64,000 bases of DNA. It comes from Luidia sarsii (lineage: Eukaryota; Echinodermata; Asteroidea; Paxillosida; Luidiidae). The notes below the pieces were generated by a model that worked only from the letters and a program-made list of their open reading frames with translations, was not told where the DNA came from and did not search any database. Every line of letters starts with the position of its first letter. Within the stretch, counting starts at the first letter, position 1. Shown here one piece after another: positions 34,301-43,924 of the stretch. The position numbers and the translations under genes are program-made. The stretch is taken from assembly GCA_949987565.1 (NCBI GenBank), contig OX465105.1, positions 868,001 through 932,000 of the forward strand, given 5' to 3'.

Positions 34301-37300
34301 GTACATCTGCATCCCACTCCCTTCCCTTTTGTCCTTCCTCTGTCATGTGTGTCAGGACTTTCCTTCTGCTGACTGTCTGTGTTTGTCCTTGTCACTTTGC
34401 CTTTGAGAAAGGTCCTGCTAGGATCTAAATGTCAGGCCCTGTAATTTTTGAGATATTTCCTTCCCAATGGATATATATATAAGACTTAAGGCTTTGCATG
34501 GTGTGTGAATCAATATACATTGTAGGAAGGTTTGCGGTGACACCATGTATATGGTCTCTTAAAGAAGAGGTGTGGTTCAGAAAAGAACCTGAGTGGTAAC
34601 TCGACATTCCGACCAGTATGCTCTGGCCGTCATCAGGAGAATGTCTTGGACTCGGTGGTGGATCTGCTTATATGCCGGTGATTGCTGAGGCGGGAAGGCG
34701 GGAAAGATAATCCTCTGGAGAGGATAATCCTAAGGGGCCTTGGTGGGGGGAGGGGGGTGGACGTGTGGGTGCTCACTGCTCACTTCCCAATGGACTTGTC
34801 CCTAGCCACTCATGGACCTGCCTGTACGGTGCCATCCATGGCACGCCCAGAGAGAGGGAGAGCTCCCCCCCCTCGCCACTGAGGGGCGTGACGTCACACA
34901 ATTAAACCACATCATGAACTATTGCCAAACATCTCTGACATTGTATTTTCATAGGTAAACCTCGCTGACAATAACGACTTCACTGTAAACAACAAATTTT
35001 ATAACATTTGTTGACTACAGTAATAAGCAAAAATGTTGCAAACTGCAAACTGACTAAAATGACCAAAAAGTGAATATCAAACATTAGCAGGGCCTGACAT
35101 TTCGATCCTAGCAGGACCTTTCTCAGAGGCAGAATGACAGGGACAAAACAAATATGAATGGGAAAGTAACGGAGACATGAATGACAGAGGACAAAGGGGA
35201 TAGCTGGTAGGGTGAGATCAGAGGGAAGGGCAGGGGTTTGGGTAGGGATGAGATAGTGGAAGGGGGAAACATCAAAGGGAAAAGGTGAAAGAGAGAAGTG
35301 GGGGAGAGAACACAAAGGAGGGGTTATTGGTTCACATGCAAGGTGTTCATCATTCCCCTCCTGGATGTTGAGGCCATGTGCTTGAATTGTCCAAAAACGC
35401 TTCATCCACATTTTCTCTTGGCTTAAACAGACAGCATTACTAAGATGACCAAGTAATTCTATTCCCAGAACACTCATATCTGGTATGAAATGATTGGGGA
35501 GATTGAAGTGACACCCTACTGGTGTATCCAATTATTCAGTTCTGGTGCTATTTTTTGTTGATATATACAAAAAATCTTGCAAACTGCTTTAATACTGACT
35601 AAAATTACCAAAATGCAAATCTCAAAATTTAGTGGGCCTGACGTTTCGATCCTAGCAGGACCTTTCTCAAAGGCAGAGTGACAAGGACAAAACAGATACA
35701 TGTAAAAGAAGGAAGGGGGAAGAGAGTGAATAGGACACGGATGAGAAACAAAGTACAAAGAGTAAAGCTGGTAGGGAGAGATCAAAGGGAAGGGCAAGGA
35801 GTAGGGTAGGGATTAGTGAAAAGAGGGGGAAAGATCAAAGAGAGAAGTGTGGAGGAGTGAACACAACAGAAGGATTATCAGAAAGCTTACATGGTGTTAG
35901 TCATTACCCCCCACTAACACTGTTGTCAACCTTTCCTCTTCTTTTCTAACTGATGCGGACCATATGTTACTTTCCAAGGGTTTGATAATGATGTCACCGC
36001 GGGAACGTAGAGTATTGAGAGCAAGACGTTCTTCCCTAGGGAGATTGTCGTGGGGCTTACGGGTAAGATGAGAGGAGTTGCAAACTTGAGAACTGACTGC
36101 TTGCACATACGTTTCAAGGGCTGGAACACGGTTCTTGGGGGGACCCAGGTGCTTTTTACTCGGAAAGGTTCTTCTTGACTGAGCATTACTTGGTCAACTT
36201 TGGGGGGAGTTGGACAAAAGTTCAAACCCTTGGAAACTAACGTATGCTCCGCATCAGTTAGAGAAGAAGAGGAAAGGTTGACAACATTGTTAGTGGGGGG
36301 TAATAGTGTCGATATGCAGTGTCGTGATGGACAGCGTGAAGAGGGAATTCACTTTGCTCTACGGGGGATAGAATCCCTTGGTCACCGTAGTGATGCTGTC
36401 CGGCTTAGCCGTGAGAAAATGTGGATGAAGCGTCTTTGGACTATTTAACCACATGGTCTCAACATCCAGGAGGGTAATGACTAACACCATGCAAGCTTTC
36501 TGATAATCCTTCTTTTGTGTTCACTTCTCTCTTTGATCTCTCCCCCTCTTCTCACTAATCCCTACCCTACTCCTTGCCCTTCCCTTTGATCTCACCCTAC
36601 CAGCTTCACTCTTTGTCCTGTTTCTCATCCGTGTCCTATTTACTCTCTTCCCCCTTCCTTCTTGTACATGTATCAGTTTTGTCCTTGTCACTCTGCCTTT
36701 GAGAAAGGTCCTGCTAGGATCGAAACGTCAGGCCCACTAAATTTTGGTATTCTTTTGTTTAAATAAAATACACCTGAGATTAGACACTGGGCACATGAGG
36801 GTGTCTAGTAACCCAACTTGACGTATTTGAATGATCTCAAAATTTAGTGGGCCTGACGTTTCGATCCTAGCAGGACCTTTCTCAAAGGCAGAGTCATTTC
36901 TGCCTTTGAGAAAGGTCCTGCTAGGATCGAAACGTCAGGCCCACTAAATTTTGAGATTTGCATTTTGGTAATTTTAGTCAGTAAGCAGTTTGCAACATTT
37001 TTGTATATCACTTTAAGTATTTGAATGATATTCTTTTCCACATATCCTGCAGGTGTTTGATGGTGCAACAGGCAGGTACCAGACTACATTTGGGTCACAA
37101 GGCAGTGGACCCAACCAGCTGTACGGGCCAGTAGCCATTGCCATCGATTCCATGGGCTTTGTGGCCGTAGCAGAGAATGTCAACGACCGTGTCCAACTGT
37201 TCACTCCTCGCTGGGAATCCTTCCACATGCTACACAACCAAGAAAATCCTTTCAAATGTCCTCGGGGCGTAATCTTCAACCAGCGCAAGGAGATAGTCGT

Positions 37301-37337
37301 CTGTGACTATGTCAATGACAGGATCCAATTATTCTGA
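22063..37337 (+). CDS. TRIM-NHL gene 2: RING, coiled coil, NHL propeller (four coding exons)
   Basis: Join 22063-22353, 26207-27089, 29792-30135, 37053-37337: 1803 nt, 600 residues. Junction phases agree (0, 1, 0) and every intron is GT..AG. The ATG has a good context (TCACCATGG). Residues 15-58 form a C3HC4 RING (C15, C18, C33, H35, C38, C41, C55, C58), the ubiquitin E3 ligase module. Residues about 125-260 are a helical coiled coil. Residues about 310-600 are NHL repeats forming a propeller, ending at the stop as in TRIM2/3/32/71-like proteins. No B-box cysteine/histidine pattern is visible between RING and coiled coil, so the order is RING-CC-NHL. Probably a cytoplasmic E3 ligase; its target cannot be told from sequence. 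The model could miss an alternative exon in the long introns. Confidence 0.85.
23590..23700 (-). mobile_element. Penelope-like element terminal fragment
   Basis: Complement of the PLE 3' terminus and terminal motif (GGGCCTGACGTTTTGATCC, then GCAGGACCTTTCTCAAAGG). Only about 110 bp remain. Confidence 0.65.
23917..24055 (+). mobile_element. SINE body fragment
   Basis: GACTTGAATTGAAAAAGCTG to TGATCCCTGGAGATATACGG. Same body as at 8012, with a diverged end. Confidence 0.6.
24462..24605 (+). mobile_element. SINE body fragment preceding a tRNA-like head
   Basis: TAGCCAGGTTTACAACCATT to GACTAGTTGACTATTTGGG. It leads directly into the head at 24616, showing the body and head in adjacent repeats. 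Confidence 0.6.
24616..24688 (+). tRNA. tRNA-Cys(GCA)-like SINE head or tRNA pseudogene
   Basis: 73 nt. The D-arm region TAGCTCAGATGGTAAGAGC is intact. The anticodon arm CTGGT-ATGCAAA-ACCAG is perfect and gives anticodon GCA. The B-box is GGGTTCAAATC. The acceptor pairs at 6 of 7 positions (GGCTGGA with TCTAGAC), but the T-stem pairs poorly. This and its link to the repeated body make it a SINE promoter or pseudogene rather than a working tRNA. Confidence 0.5.
24909..26162. mobile_element. TIR element with TGTCGCGACA subterminal repeats
   Basis: Ends GGCTGTTGTC (24909-24918) and GACAACAGCC (26153-26162) are inverted. Both sides carry TGTCGAC and TGTCGCGACA motifs (near 24971, 26078 and 26131). 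Between are CpG-rich stretches (25420-25510, with a repeated GCCGCGTATTGGGC) and no transposase. No clear target duplication. Confidence 0.5.
26207..27089 (+). CDS. TRIM gene 2, exon 2 (coiled coil and first NHL blade)
   Basis: Acceptor TTGTTCCTTTCAG ends at 26206; donor GTGAGC starts at 27090. 883 nt, leaving phase 1. It starts with a serine-rich linker (RSDGSDSVSTASGK), then heptad-rich helices from MEGLLPSFMALMHRASQSMA to about SINSLKDKI, then an acidic hinge, and begins the propeller at MRVIGCRTGTDLKHP and CVAQLPNGDIAIGS. The open frame extends upstream to 26069, but that part lies in the TIR element and intron. Confidence 0.85.
27118..28982. mobile_element. P-element-like (THAP) transposon remnant with long inverted repeats
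   Basis: Outer ends AAGGGGAATGCAACCC (near 27125) and GGGTTGCATTCCCCTT (28963-28978) are inverted, and homology continues inward through 27345 and back to 28735. A second inverted pair lies inside: 27380-27610 against 27685-27925, centred near 27645. A minus-strand THAP-domain pseudogene sits on the right arm. Terminal repeats with a THAP zinc finger are typical of P-type transposons. No 8 bp target duplication was found, so the exact ends are open. Confidence 0.6.
28256..28697 (-). pseudogene. THAP-domain zinc finger, broken
   Basis: The minus strand from 28697 reads MMVYCQAFGCKNASGKKLEN, then TFHAIPNKD and RKWAAATK, the first half of a C2CH THAP DNA-binding domain (C..FGC.N, FH.IP, W). The second half (CSDHFTE, then DWEDLRQLW) follows near 28490 in another frame and after an in-frame stop, so at least one frameshift and one stop break it. 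THAP domains are found in P-element transposases and host THAP proteins. The location between inverted repeats favours a transposon origin. Confidence 0.65.
29255..29385. repeat. Dispersed repeat pair, member 1
   Basis: Shares CTGTGGTTGAT, TCATCAAAC, ACACAGAA.CCATA and AGGCTTTGTGAAATCC with 31155-31330, in the same order. Family unknown. Confidence 0.5.
29650..29722 (+). mobile_element. tRNA-like SINE head, diverged
   Basis: CAGCTTGGTGGCCAAGTGGT is a tRNA-Ser/Leu-like A-box region, followed by a weak B-box (GGTTTGAAGCCC). Same head type as 43925 (GACCTTGACCAGCTCGGTGG there). Confidence 0.5.
29792..30135 (+). CDS. TRIM gene 2, exon 3 (NHL blades)
   Basis: Acceptor TTGTTTAACAG ends at 29791; donor GTGCGG starts at 30136. 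344 nt, which with the base carried over gives 115 codons. It encodes classical NHL repeats: GEVFVCDRSNHLIRVFDQSG and DGKVLVADYENHRIQ at the exon end, which joins VFDGATGRY of exon 4 without a break. Confidence 0.88.
30590..30720 (+). promoter_or_regulatory. Promoter-like motifs inside intron 3
   Basis: CCCCCGCCC (GC box) near 30610, GATTGG (inverted CCAAT) near 30631 and CTATATAAGG (TATA) near 30691. It could be an internal promoter of an inserted element; the G-rich sequence after it (30700-31150) has no recognised frame. Confidence 0.3.
31155..31330. repeat. Dispersed repeat pair, member 2
   Basis: Longer relative of 29255-29385, starting GCCTGTGGTTGATGTCATC and ending GGCTTTGTGAAATCC. 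Confidence 0.5.
32117..33267. mobile_element. hAT-like non-autonomous element inserted in the PLE, 8 bp target duplication
   Basis: TIRs TAAGGTTGTGCC (32117-32128) and GGCACAACCTTA (33256-33267) are exact. GCGACACC is present at 32109-32116 and 33268-33275, an 8 bp target duplication typical of hAT transposons. Removing the element rejoins the PLE frame. No transposase is visible; subterminal palindromic stretches (CGGTATACCGTG) and an inner foldback are. The family assignment rests on the duplication length. Confidence 0.75.
32957..33135. mobile_element. Foldback element nested in the hAT-like element
   Basis: Arms 32957-32999 and 33093-33135 are 43 bp inverted repeats with one mismatch (CAGTGGCTGTTGTTACGGCA at each outer end). 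A second small inverted pair lies inside (GAACCAGACTAT / ATAGACTGGTTC, 33031-33061). Third level of nesting here. Confidence 0.7.
34588..34658 (-). ncRNA. Hammerhead-ribozyme-like motif, second copy (degenerate)
   Basis: Counterpart of 475-545 with the same GGAA core change. An extra change in the outer stem I strand (CCGAGT here, CTGAGT there) weakens the pairing further. Confidence 0.55.
35090..36743. mobile_element. Nested PLE fragments, duplicate of 985-2640
   Basis: Order and orientation repeat the first copy: minus-strand endonuclease end (35090-35531), minus 3' UTR piece (about 35603-35898), palindromic N-terminal piece (about 35903-36309) and plus-strand endonuclease end (36343-36743). 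In this copy the stretch 36302-36375 differs at about 11 bases from 2206-2270. Confidence 0.75.
36836..37016. mobile_element. Palindromic PLE-derived mini-element, duplicate copy
   Basis: Same 181 bp unit and 13 bp duplication (36823-36835 and 37017-37029) as 2733-2913. It came with the segmental duplication, not by a new insertion. Confidence 0.8.
37053..37337 (+). CDS. TRIM gene 2, exon 4 (last NHL blades)
   Basis: Acceptor CATATCCTGCAG ends at 37052, phase 0, 94 codons and TGA. It encodes YGPVAIAIDSMGFVAVAENV with NDRVQLF, and ends YVNDRIQLF. Compared with gene 1 (2950-3234) there are 12 amino-acid changes and three synonymous codons. No AATAAA was seen before the LINE at 37827, so its polyadenylation site is unclear. 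Confidence 0.88.
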   Translation: MFDGATGRYQTTFGSQGSGPNQLYGPVAIAIDSMGFVAVAENVNDRVQLFTPRWESFHMLHNQENPFKCPRGVIFNQRKEIVVCDYVNDRIQLF

Positions 37338-37826
37338 ATCCATACCTTTCACTTGTTCCTTTTCATTTGAGTCAGTCAGCAATTTTCTGTCATTTCTGTA
37401 AAGATTCATCACTTTTATGAGGCATAACTGAAGAATAATTACATTGTTCAAATATAATTTGATCAGTCAATAATTATTCGATTGGCACTGATTTGTATAA
37501 TCTGGGTATATTTTGGGTATACGTAATTATATTGTTTTATATTTTGGATAATTTCAGACAGTCAGCAGTTTTCTGTTTTTCTTAAGGGATGTAACCGATG
37601 CATAACTGTTAATGAACAGTAATTAATCAGCATACATGAGACTAAATTCTTGCAGACAAATGTAGGTAACCAGGACTGAAAACTATAACCGTTGAATGAG
37701 GCATGTATCCATAGCAACCAATACAGCAAGCAACTCACTCCATACATGCTGTGTTCTGCTTATATAGGCCTATGTGCAGTCAATTTGCACTGTCTGTACA
37801 GTGTGTCCTTTCCTATTTCCCATGCC

Positions 37827-40800
37827 CATAAAGTTAGAGGGCGCTGTTCATCAGCTGCCAGTCCTATTTTATTGCTCCAAGTCTTCAATTTTTAATCCTT
37901 GAAAATCTCTGTTTTGTGACGCCATCCTTTCCTGGGTTTCTTCGGGTGTGACTTTGATCGTTTTTAGAACACAATATTTGTGAGTTTTTGTGACATTTAT
38001 TTATACTTGGAGTGAAATTTTATCTGCTTTTGAAATCCTGCTAACTGGACTCATGTTCTGGACTGGACTAACTTTGTTGCTTGTATTGCACAATGCCACC
38101 AAGCTGCAAGTCAACATATGCATGCACTGAACCTACTATTCATCAGGTAAAACTGCCATCGTGTTCCTTTCGTGTGACTTGGAATTCCTACGCCACATCC
38201 ACATAATGTGTCAGTCAGGCTCTGTTCTACTGGATTTCCTGCTGCAAAGTCATCTCCTGTGAAGCAGTCCAAACATGGTTGCACATGCCTTGCTATTCAT
38301 GGGCATGATCCTCCCATCGACATTAGTTTTTATGGATGTTTCTAAAACCCCTGGCCCTTCCAATTCTCAGTTGGATACTGATGCTGCATTCACTACATGT
38401 ATCCATTCAAAAAGATGCATGGGTTATACACGTCATGAACTCCTGCGACTTCGCCGCCCTTCCAAGGGATTTATTGATCAAGAAACATTCCACGCACTTA
38501 AATTGAATAGTATTTTCCGATACCGTGGCCGTCGAGGCGGGAGGCGCAAAATGGAAGTGCCGGTAGTAATCAATCATCGCAGGGATTATGTTGGACGACC
38601 AAAACCATGTCCTCACGCACGAGTGCTAACTTCCTTGACAAGAACACAACTCCGCAGCTCAGCTGAAACTTTGCAGTTTAAATACAAGGTCTGTGAGAAG
38701 TAAGTCAGCTTTGTTTGCTGACTACGTCTTCAGTAGTAAAGCTGACCTGTACTGTTTAGCTGAGACCTGGCTTATCGAGATGGACACTGCCCTAAAAGCT
38801 GAAATCACACCTACTGGATTCACTTTCCTGGATCATCCCCGCATGAACCGTACTGGGGGAGGCACTGGCCTTCTCTTCAGAGACAGTTTACATGTAACCC
38901 AAGTGGCTGCAGGTAAACTGAATTCCTTCGAGTATTCTGAGTGGATTGTCAGTTACAAGTTGTTTAATCTGCGGCTATCAATCATTTATAGGCCTCCATA
39001 CTCTACCAATCACCCAGTTACAACTACAGAATGTGGTGCCTACGGTATTTGGAATCGGTTGTCCTGTCAACAGAATCTGTACCCTTAACCAGTGACTTCA
39101 ATGTGCATGTGGATGTGGCCAACGACCGTGATTCCATGTGACTTTTGGAATCGCTTGAATCCATGGGTCTTACAACAACATGTGGATCAATCAACGCACG
39201 AGCATGGTCATACGCTGGATCTTATCATCACTCGTCGTAATGATGAAGTTGTTAGTGATCACCCGTCTATTGATCACCTGTTTTCTGACCATTTTTCAGT
39301 ACTTTGTGACCTCAATATGGCCAAACCTTCCCTCTCAACAAAACAGGTTTCATACAGGAAATTGAAATCAATTGACATTGATGCACTGAAATCTGAACTT
39401 GCTTCTTCTTAGCTGTTTCAAGAAACCCTGAATGATCTGGACATCTTAGTGGACTGTTGAAACACTACTTTAGTTGAGCTACTCGATCATCATGCCCCCA
39501 TACAAACTAAAACAATTAAAGCCAGGCCCCTGATGCCCTGGTTTAATGATGAAATCAAGGCTGCAAAGAGGTCACAACGTCAAGCTGAGAGGAAATGGAA
39601 GCGTTCTGGGAATATATCTCACCTGAGGTCCTACAAGTACAGGAGAAACCGCACAAACTATCTAATGAAAATGGCCCGTCAAGACTTCTACTCCAACCTC
39701 ATTAAGGAAAACAATTCTGATCCTGGCAAACTGTTTGCGATCACAAAGAATCTTCTTGGTCACCGCAGTGAGGTTCCACTGCCTCCATTCACCAGCGAAC
39801 ATGTTCTTGGAAATGAAATGGGGCAGTTCTTCTTGGAAAAAATCAATAGAATTCAAAACCAACTGGACAATGCTGTGGCCTCCATTACAGCAGATCCTCC
39901 CATTTCAGATAAGCCACCAGCGCAAACGAGTGCATTGGATTGTTTGTCACTACTTTCGGACAGTGACACAAAGTCTCTTATCTCCAAGGCATCTAAAAAA
40001 CCTGCTCACTTGACCCAATGCCAACAGCACTGTTGATGAAGTGTCTTGATGTTATACTTCCGGTGCTTACTGCAATGATTAACGTATCGTTGGATTCCGG
40101 AGTATTTGCACTTAACTGGAAAGAGGCCATAGTTACTCCACTGCTAAAGAAAGCAAACCTTGACTTGAGCTTCAACAATTATCGCCCAATTAGTAATCTT
40201 CAATTTGTTTCTAAGCTGAGCGAAATGGCTGTATTCCAGCAGGTGCACAATCACATGACTACCCATTCACTTTATCCAACATTCCAATCAGCGTATAGGA
40301 AACACCATAGCACCGAAACGGCTCTTCTTAAGGTTAAAAATGACATTTTATTGAACATGAACTCTCACTAGTCTCAGCAAGTCACTTTGCTAGTTTTATT
40401 AGATCTTAGCGCAGCATTTGACACTGTAAACCACACAATTCTGCTCCAGCGGCTTCAGACCAAGATAGGGATCCGTGGCATAGCACTGGATTGGTTCGCT
40501 TCCTACCTTGCTGACAGAAGTCAACAAATCTCCATACGGAGAGTCTTATCAGATGCATTTGAACTGAATTGTGGGGTTCTCCAAGGCTCTTGTTTGGGTC
40601 CACTATTGTTTACGATTTATACGTCCAAACTTTTTGACATAGTTGACAATCATCTTCCAAATGTGCATTGTTATGCTGATGACACTCAACTTTATTTGTC
40701 TTTTAAACCTGGTTCAGATGTCACACAATTAGCAGCTGTTAAGGCTATGGACAATTGTATTAGTGACATTAGAGCATGGATGCTTCATGACAAATTAATG

Positions 40801-41809
40801 ATTAATGATGACAAAACTGAATTTCTAATCATTGGAACCAAACAACAACTAGCTAAGCTTTCCGTTGACAACCTTAAAATTGGAAGCTGTAGCATTGCTC
40901 CAAGTACTTTGGTCAGAAATCTTGGAGCTTTGTTTGATTCAAAATTGTGTATGAGCTCTCATATTACTAAGGCTTGTTCCATATCGTTTTTCCATCTTAT
41001 TATCGTATTAGCAAGTTTTTATTCAAGGATTCATTAGTCACTCTTATTCATGCCTTTATTACTAACAGACTTGATCATTGTAATAGTCTCCTGTTTGGCT
41101 TACCCACCTCTGAATTAGCCAAGTTGCAACGAGTTCAAAACGCTGCTGCTAGGCTTGTAAGCAACACGCATAAATTCAACCATATCTCACCGGTCCTGCA
41201 TCAATTACATTGGCTGCCAGTGAAATTCCGTATTGATTTTAAAATACTCCTGTTAACATTCAAAGCCTTACATGGCTTGTCCGCAAGGTACATTAGTGAT
41301 CTTGTTGGTGTTAAGAAGGTTTCTACCTATTGCTTACGATCTTACAATAACCTATGTTTGGAAATTCCTAAGGGTAGAATGTTAAAGACACTGGGGCATA
41401 GATCGTTTCTTTATGCAGCCCCTGAATTATGGAACAAGTTGCCCGCTGAAATCCAACAATCTCAGTCTATTACTATTTTTAAGTGTAAAATAAAGACTTA
41501 TCTTTTTAAATTGGCTTTAAACTAAGTAATTGTTTACTCTTAAATCTTGCTCGCAAATTTAAATCATTCCCACATTATTATTTTGGTTCTCTTTCTGTTT
41601 GTGTTTTCACTTGGTGCATTTGTGGGGAGGTTTTTAATAGGTTTTCTATATTATTGTTTGGTTCAGTCATTTTGAGATAATTTTGTTTTTTGTAAGTGGT
41701 TTAAGTCTATTTGTAAATGAAATGTGATTGTTTTTATGTAATGCGCGTACGATCATTATCATGAGGACCGCTCAATATAAATTTTAATTTATAATTATTA
41801 TTATTATTA
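37827..41809 (+). pseudogene. CR1/L2-type LINE, endonuclease and reverse transcriptase, multiply broken
   Basis: Pieces in order: an N-terminal part ending in an arginine-rich stretch (RYRGRRGGRRK, about 38517-38550); an apurinic-type endonuclease (ADLYCLAETWL at about 38738-38772, IIYRPPYS at about 38980, SDHFSV at about 39285); a linker; then RT (NNYRPISNLQFVSKL about 40177-40220, DLSAAFDTVNHTILL about 40405-40450, and YADDTQLYLSF about 40671-40705 with the catalytic YADD); then a long C-terminal region (LHQLHWLPVKFRIDFKIL, about 41199). At least five frameshifts or stops separate these. The 3' end is a short ATT repeat at 41790-41809. Domain order fits the CR1/L2 group; the exact clade is not assigned. 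It cuts the 3' UTR homology of TRIM gene 2. Confidence 0.85.
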
Positions 41810-42149
41810 CCAAGCGGTCAAGCGGTGTTTATATTTTCATTTTCATTCTGACTCTCGATACCCTGGCAAGAGAGGAAAAGTACATTTTTGGCCTTTTCCA
41901 AAACCAAAGTCCAACGGAGTGAAGTGCTTTCAGTGGTTTCAGGCATGCAGTGGATCATGGATGCGCACGGTGTGTGGGCGATCGTCACTCGTTGTGTGCA
42001 TGTGCGCGGTTGCTTGGCCGTTGCTATGGTGGGCGTGGCCTACTGGATCGGTGAATTTGAGCGTGACGATATTGAGTTGATTTGGCTCAAAATGTGTTCC
42101 AAAAAGGGATACAATCTTTTAGGGTGTTTTATATAGAGCTCCTAATTCT

Positions 42150-43575
42150 CACACCAAACTCTTTGAAGACTTCCAGGTGGTTTAAGAAACAATTTTGCCA
42201 TTTGTTGATTTCAATATACCTGGGTGTAATATATGCTATATTTGCTTCTACAAATGTAGAGCGTTTACATGTATGGCCATTGCCAGTATATTTGTTGATT
42301 TTAATGTACCTGGGTAATGTGGGTATAACACGTGCTATATTTGCTTCTTCTACAAATGTACAGCGTTTACATGCTGCTTTAGATGTCCTTAATCTTCAAC
42401 AACTAGTAAATGTTGAAACTTGTCCAAAGTCAGCTATCAACCAGGGCTCAATAATTGATCTTATTTTTACAAACACACGCACCTTGTTTACTATTGTATG
42501 TATTCAACCAGGTTTAGGTTCTAGTGATCACAATGATATCTTGTGTCATATTGTCACTGGTCACAAAGCTGAATCTGTTTCCTGGTATATCTATCAATAC
42601 AACAAGGCTGATTGGAACATTCTCTGTGACACTCTTAATAGAATCCATTGAAACACAGGCTTTTGGTGAGAACATGATATTAATGATGCTTGGGATACAT
42701 TTCAAGAATTGTTACTTGCAGTAATCAAAGATGTTGCAACTATAGCTGAGCAGAGTGGTAAAAGACAAAACCCTTGGATTACCCATGAAATTGTTATTCT
42801 TAGTAAAAGAAAACATCATTCTTTCAAGGATCATAACAGAAATCCAAACAGTGATTGTCTTTGGGCTAGAATAGACAATTTTACGCAGCCCAGTCATAAT
42901 TATATCAAAATTTAGTAGGCCTGACGTTTTGATCCTAGCAGGACCTTTCTCAAAAGCCTTTGAGAAAGGTCCTGCTAGAATCGAAACGTGAGGCCCACTA
43001 AATTGTGAGATTTCAACTTTGGTAATTTTAGTCAGTAAGCAGTTTGCAACATTTTTGTATATCATTTTAAGCCCAGTCATATGCATCGTTCAATTAAGGA
43101 TCTCTTTGAGAATTGCTCATCATCTCAGAAACACTTCTGTTGTGGATAGTCAATGCTGAAAAACCTGCACAAACAGCTTCCACAAATCAAATGGAGTGAC
43201 GGTCACAGACCCTGCAGAAATTGCTAATTATTTAAACTCTGATTTTCAAAGTACTTTCACAGTTGATGAAGCAGGTTTTATCTCCTCTCAAAGTATGTGT
43301 ACTTGTAGCCAATCATCTCAATTTTCTTCCTGTGATATTTCAGTAGTTGTTGGTGAAGTTAGAAGCTTACTTCAGAAAGTTATTCATAATAATGATGCGT
43401 ACAGGTCAGCTTGGCCAGCTACTATATCTCCAATGCTGCTGAATCTAGTAAGTGATAGTCTTACAGATCCACTCACACAACTATCTAATCTCTCTCTTCC
43501 ATTGGGTGTTGTGCCTTCAGAATGAAAATGGCAAATATTGTGCCTCTTTATAAATCTAGTGACTCTCATAATGAT
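42150..43575 (+). pseudogene. Second LINE remnant, endonuclease end and RT linker
   Basis: GSIIDLIFTNTRTLF followed by GLGSSDHNDI (about 42450-42540) is the end of a LINE endonuclease. YNKADWNILCDTLNRI and KRQNPWITHEI follow in broken frames. After a mini-element insertion (42899-43069) the linker resumes (DPAEIANYLNSDFQSTFT, about 43205) and reaches LPLGVVPSE, where a lost base breaks the frame just before the RT. The catalytic RT core is absent. Different from the LINE at 37827. Confidence 0.65.
42899..43069. mobile_element. Palindromic PLE-derived mini-element with 12 bp target duplication
   Basis: 171 bp: an inverted pair of PLE termini (CCTGACGTTTTGATCCTAGC and TGCTAGAATCGAAACGTGAG) plus the PLE 3' tail (TTTGTATATCATTTTA). 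It is flanked by AGCCCAGTCATA at 42887-42898 and 43070-43081 and interrupts a LINE remnant. Independent of the insertion at 2733. Confidence 0.8.
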
Positions 43576-43915
43576 ATGATATCAACATCCATGATTATAT
43601 TGTAATAAGCAGTAGACATGTCAATACTATCCAATTTGCTTGACACCATTCTCTCTTCAATAGTTTCCCTTCAAAGGTTGTGGGAGAGTTTGCCGTCTAG
43701 TGTCAAGGAATCTCTTTGATTCTCTTCATCTTTCATTTGTGATTTACCCGAATACTGTCTTACACCTGGAGTCAATGTTAACTTGCCAATGTGAATATCC
43801 TGCAATGGTATCAACATGCTTGCTATAATGCTTGTTTTGTGCTTTGTTCTATTATGGGCGTTGTTTTTGTTTTCAGCTTTTAAGAGAGCCACTTTGGATT
43901 CGAATCCACCGCACA
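43576..43915. other. Intergenic, nothing recognised
   Basis: No recognised gene or repeat; short frames only. Confidence 0.35.
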
Positions 43916-43924
43916 ACCTTGACC

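Larger units (their letters stand above)
30136..37052 (+). other. Intron 3 of TRIM gene 2
   Basis: 6917 bp. It holds a promoter-like block, the PLE at 31640-34450 with a nested hAT-like element, and the second copy of the duplicated PLE cluster. Confidence 0.6.
34110..37826. repeat. Segmental duplication, copy 2
   Basis: Counterpart of 1-3740. It begins within the endonuclease end of the complete PLE, which shows what lies off the left edge in copy 1. It ends at CCCATGCC near 37826, where LINE sequence starts, while copy 1 continues with its own 3' UTR. Confidence 0.9.
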
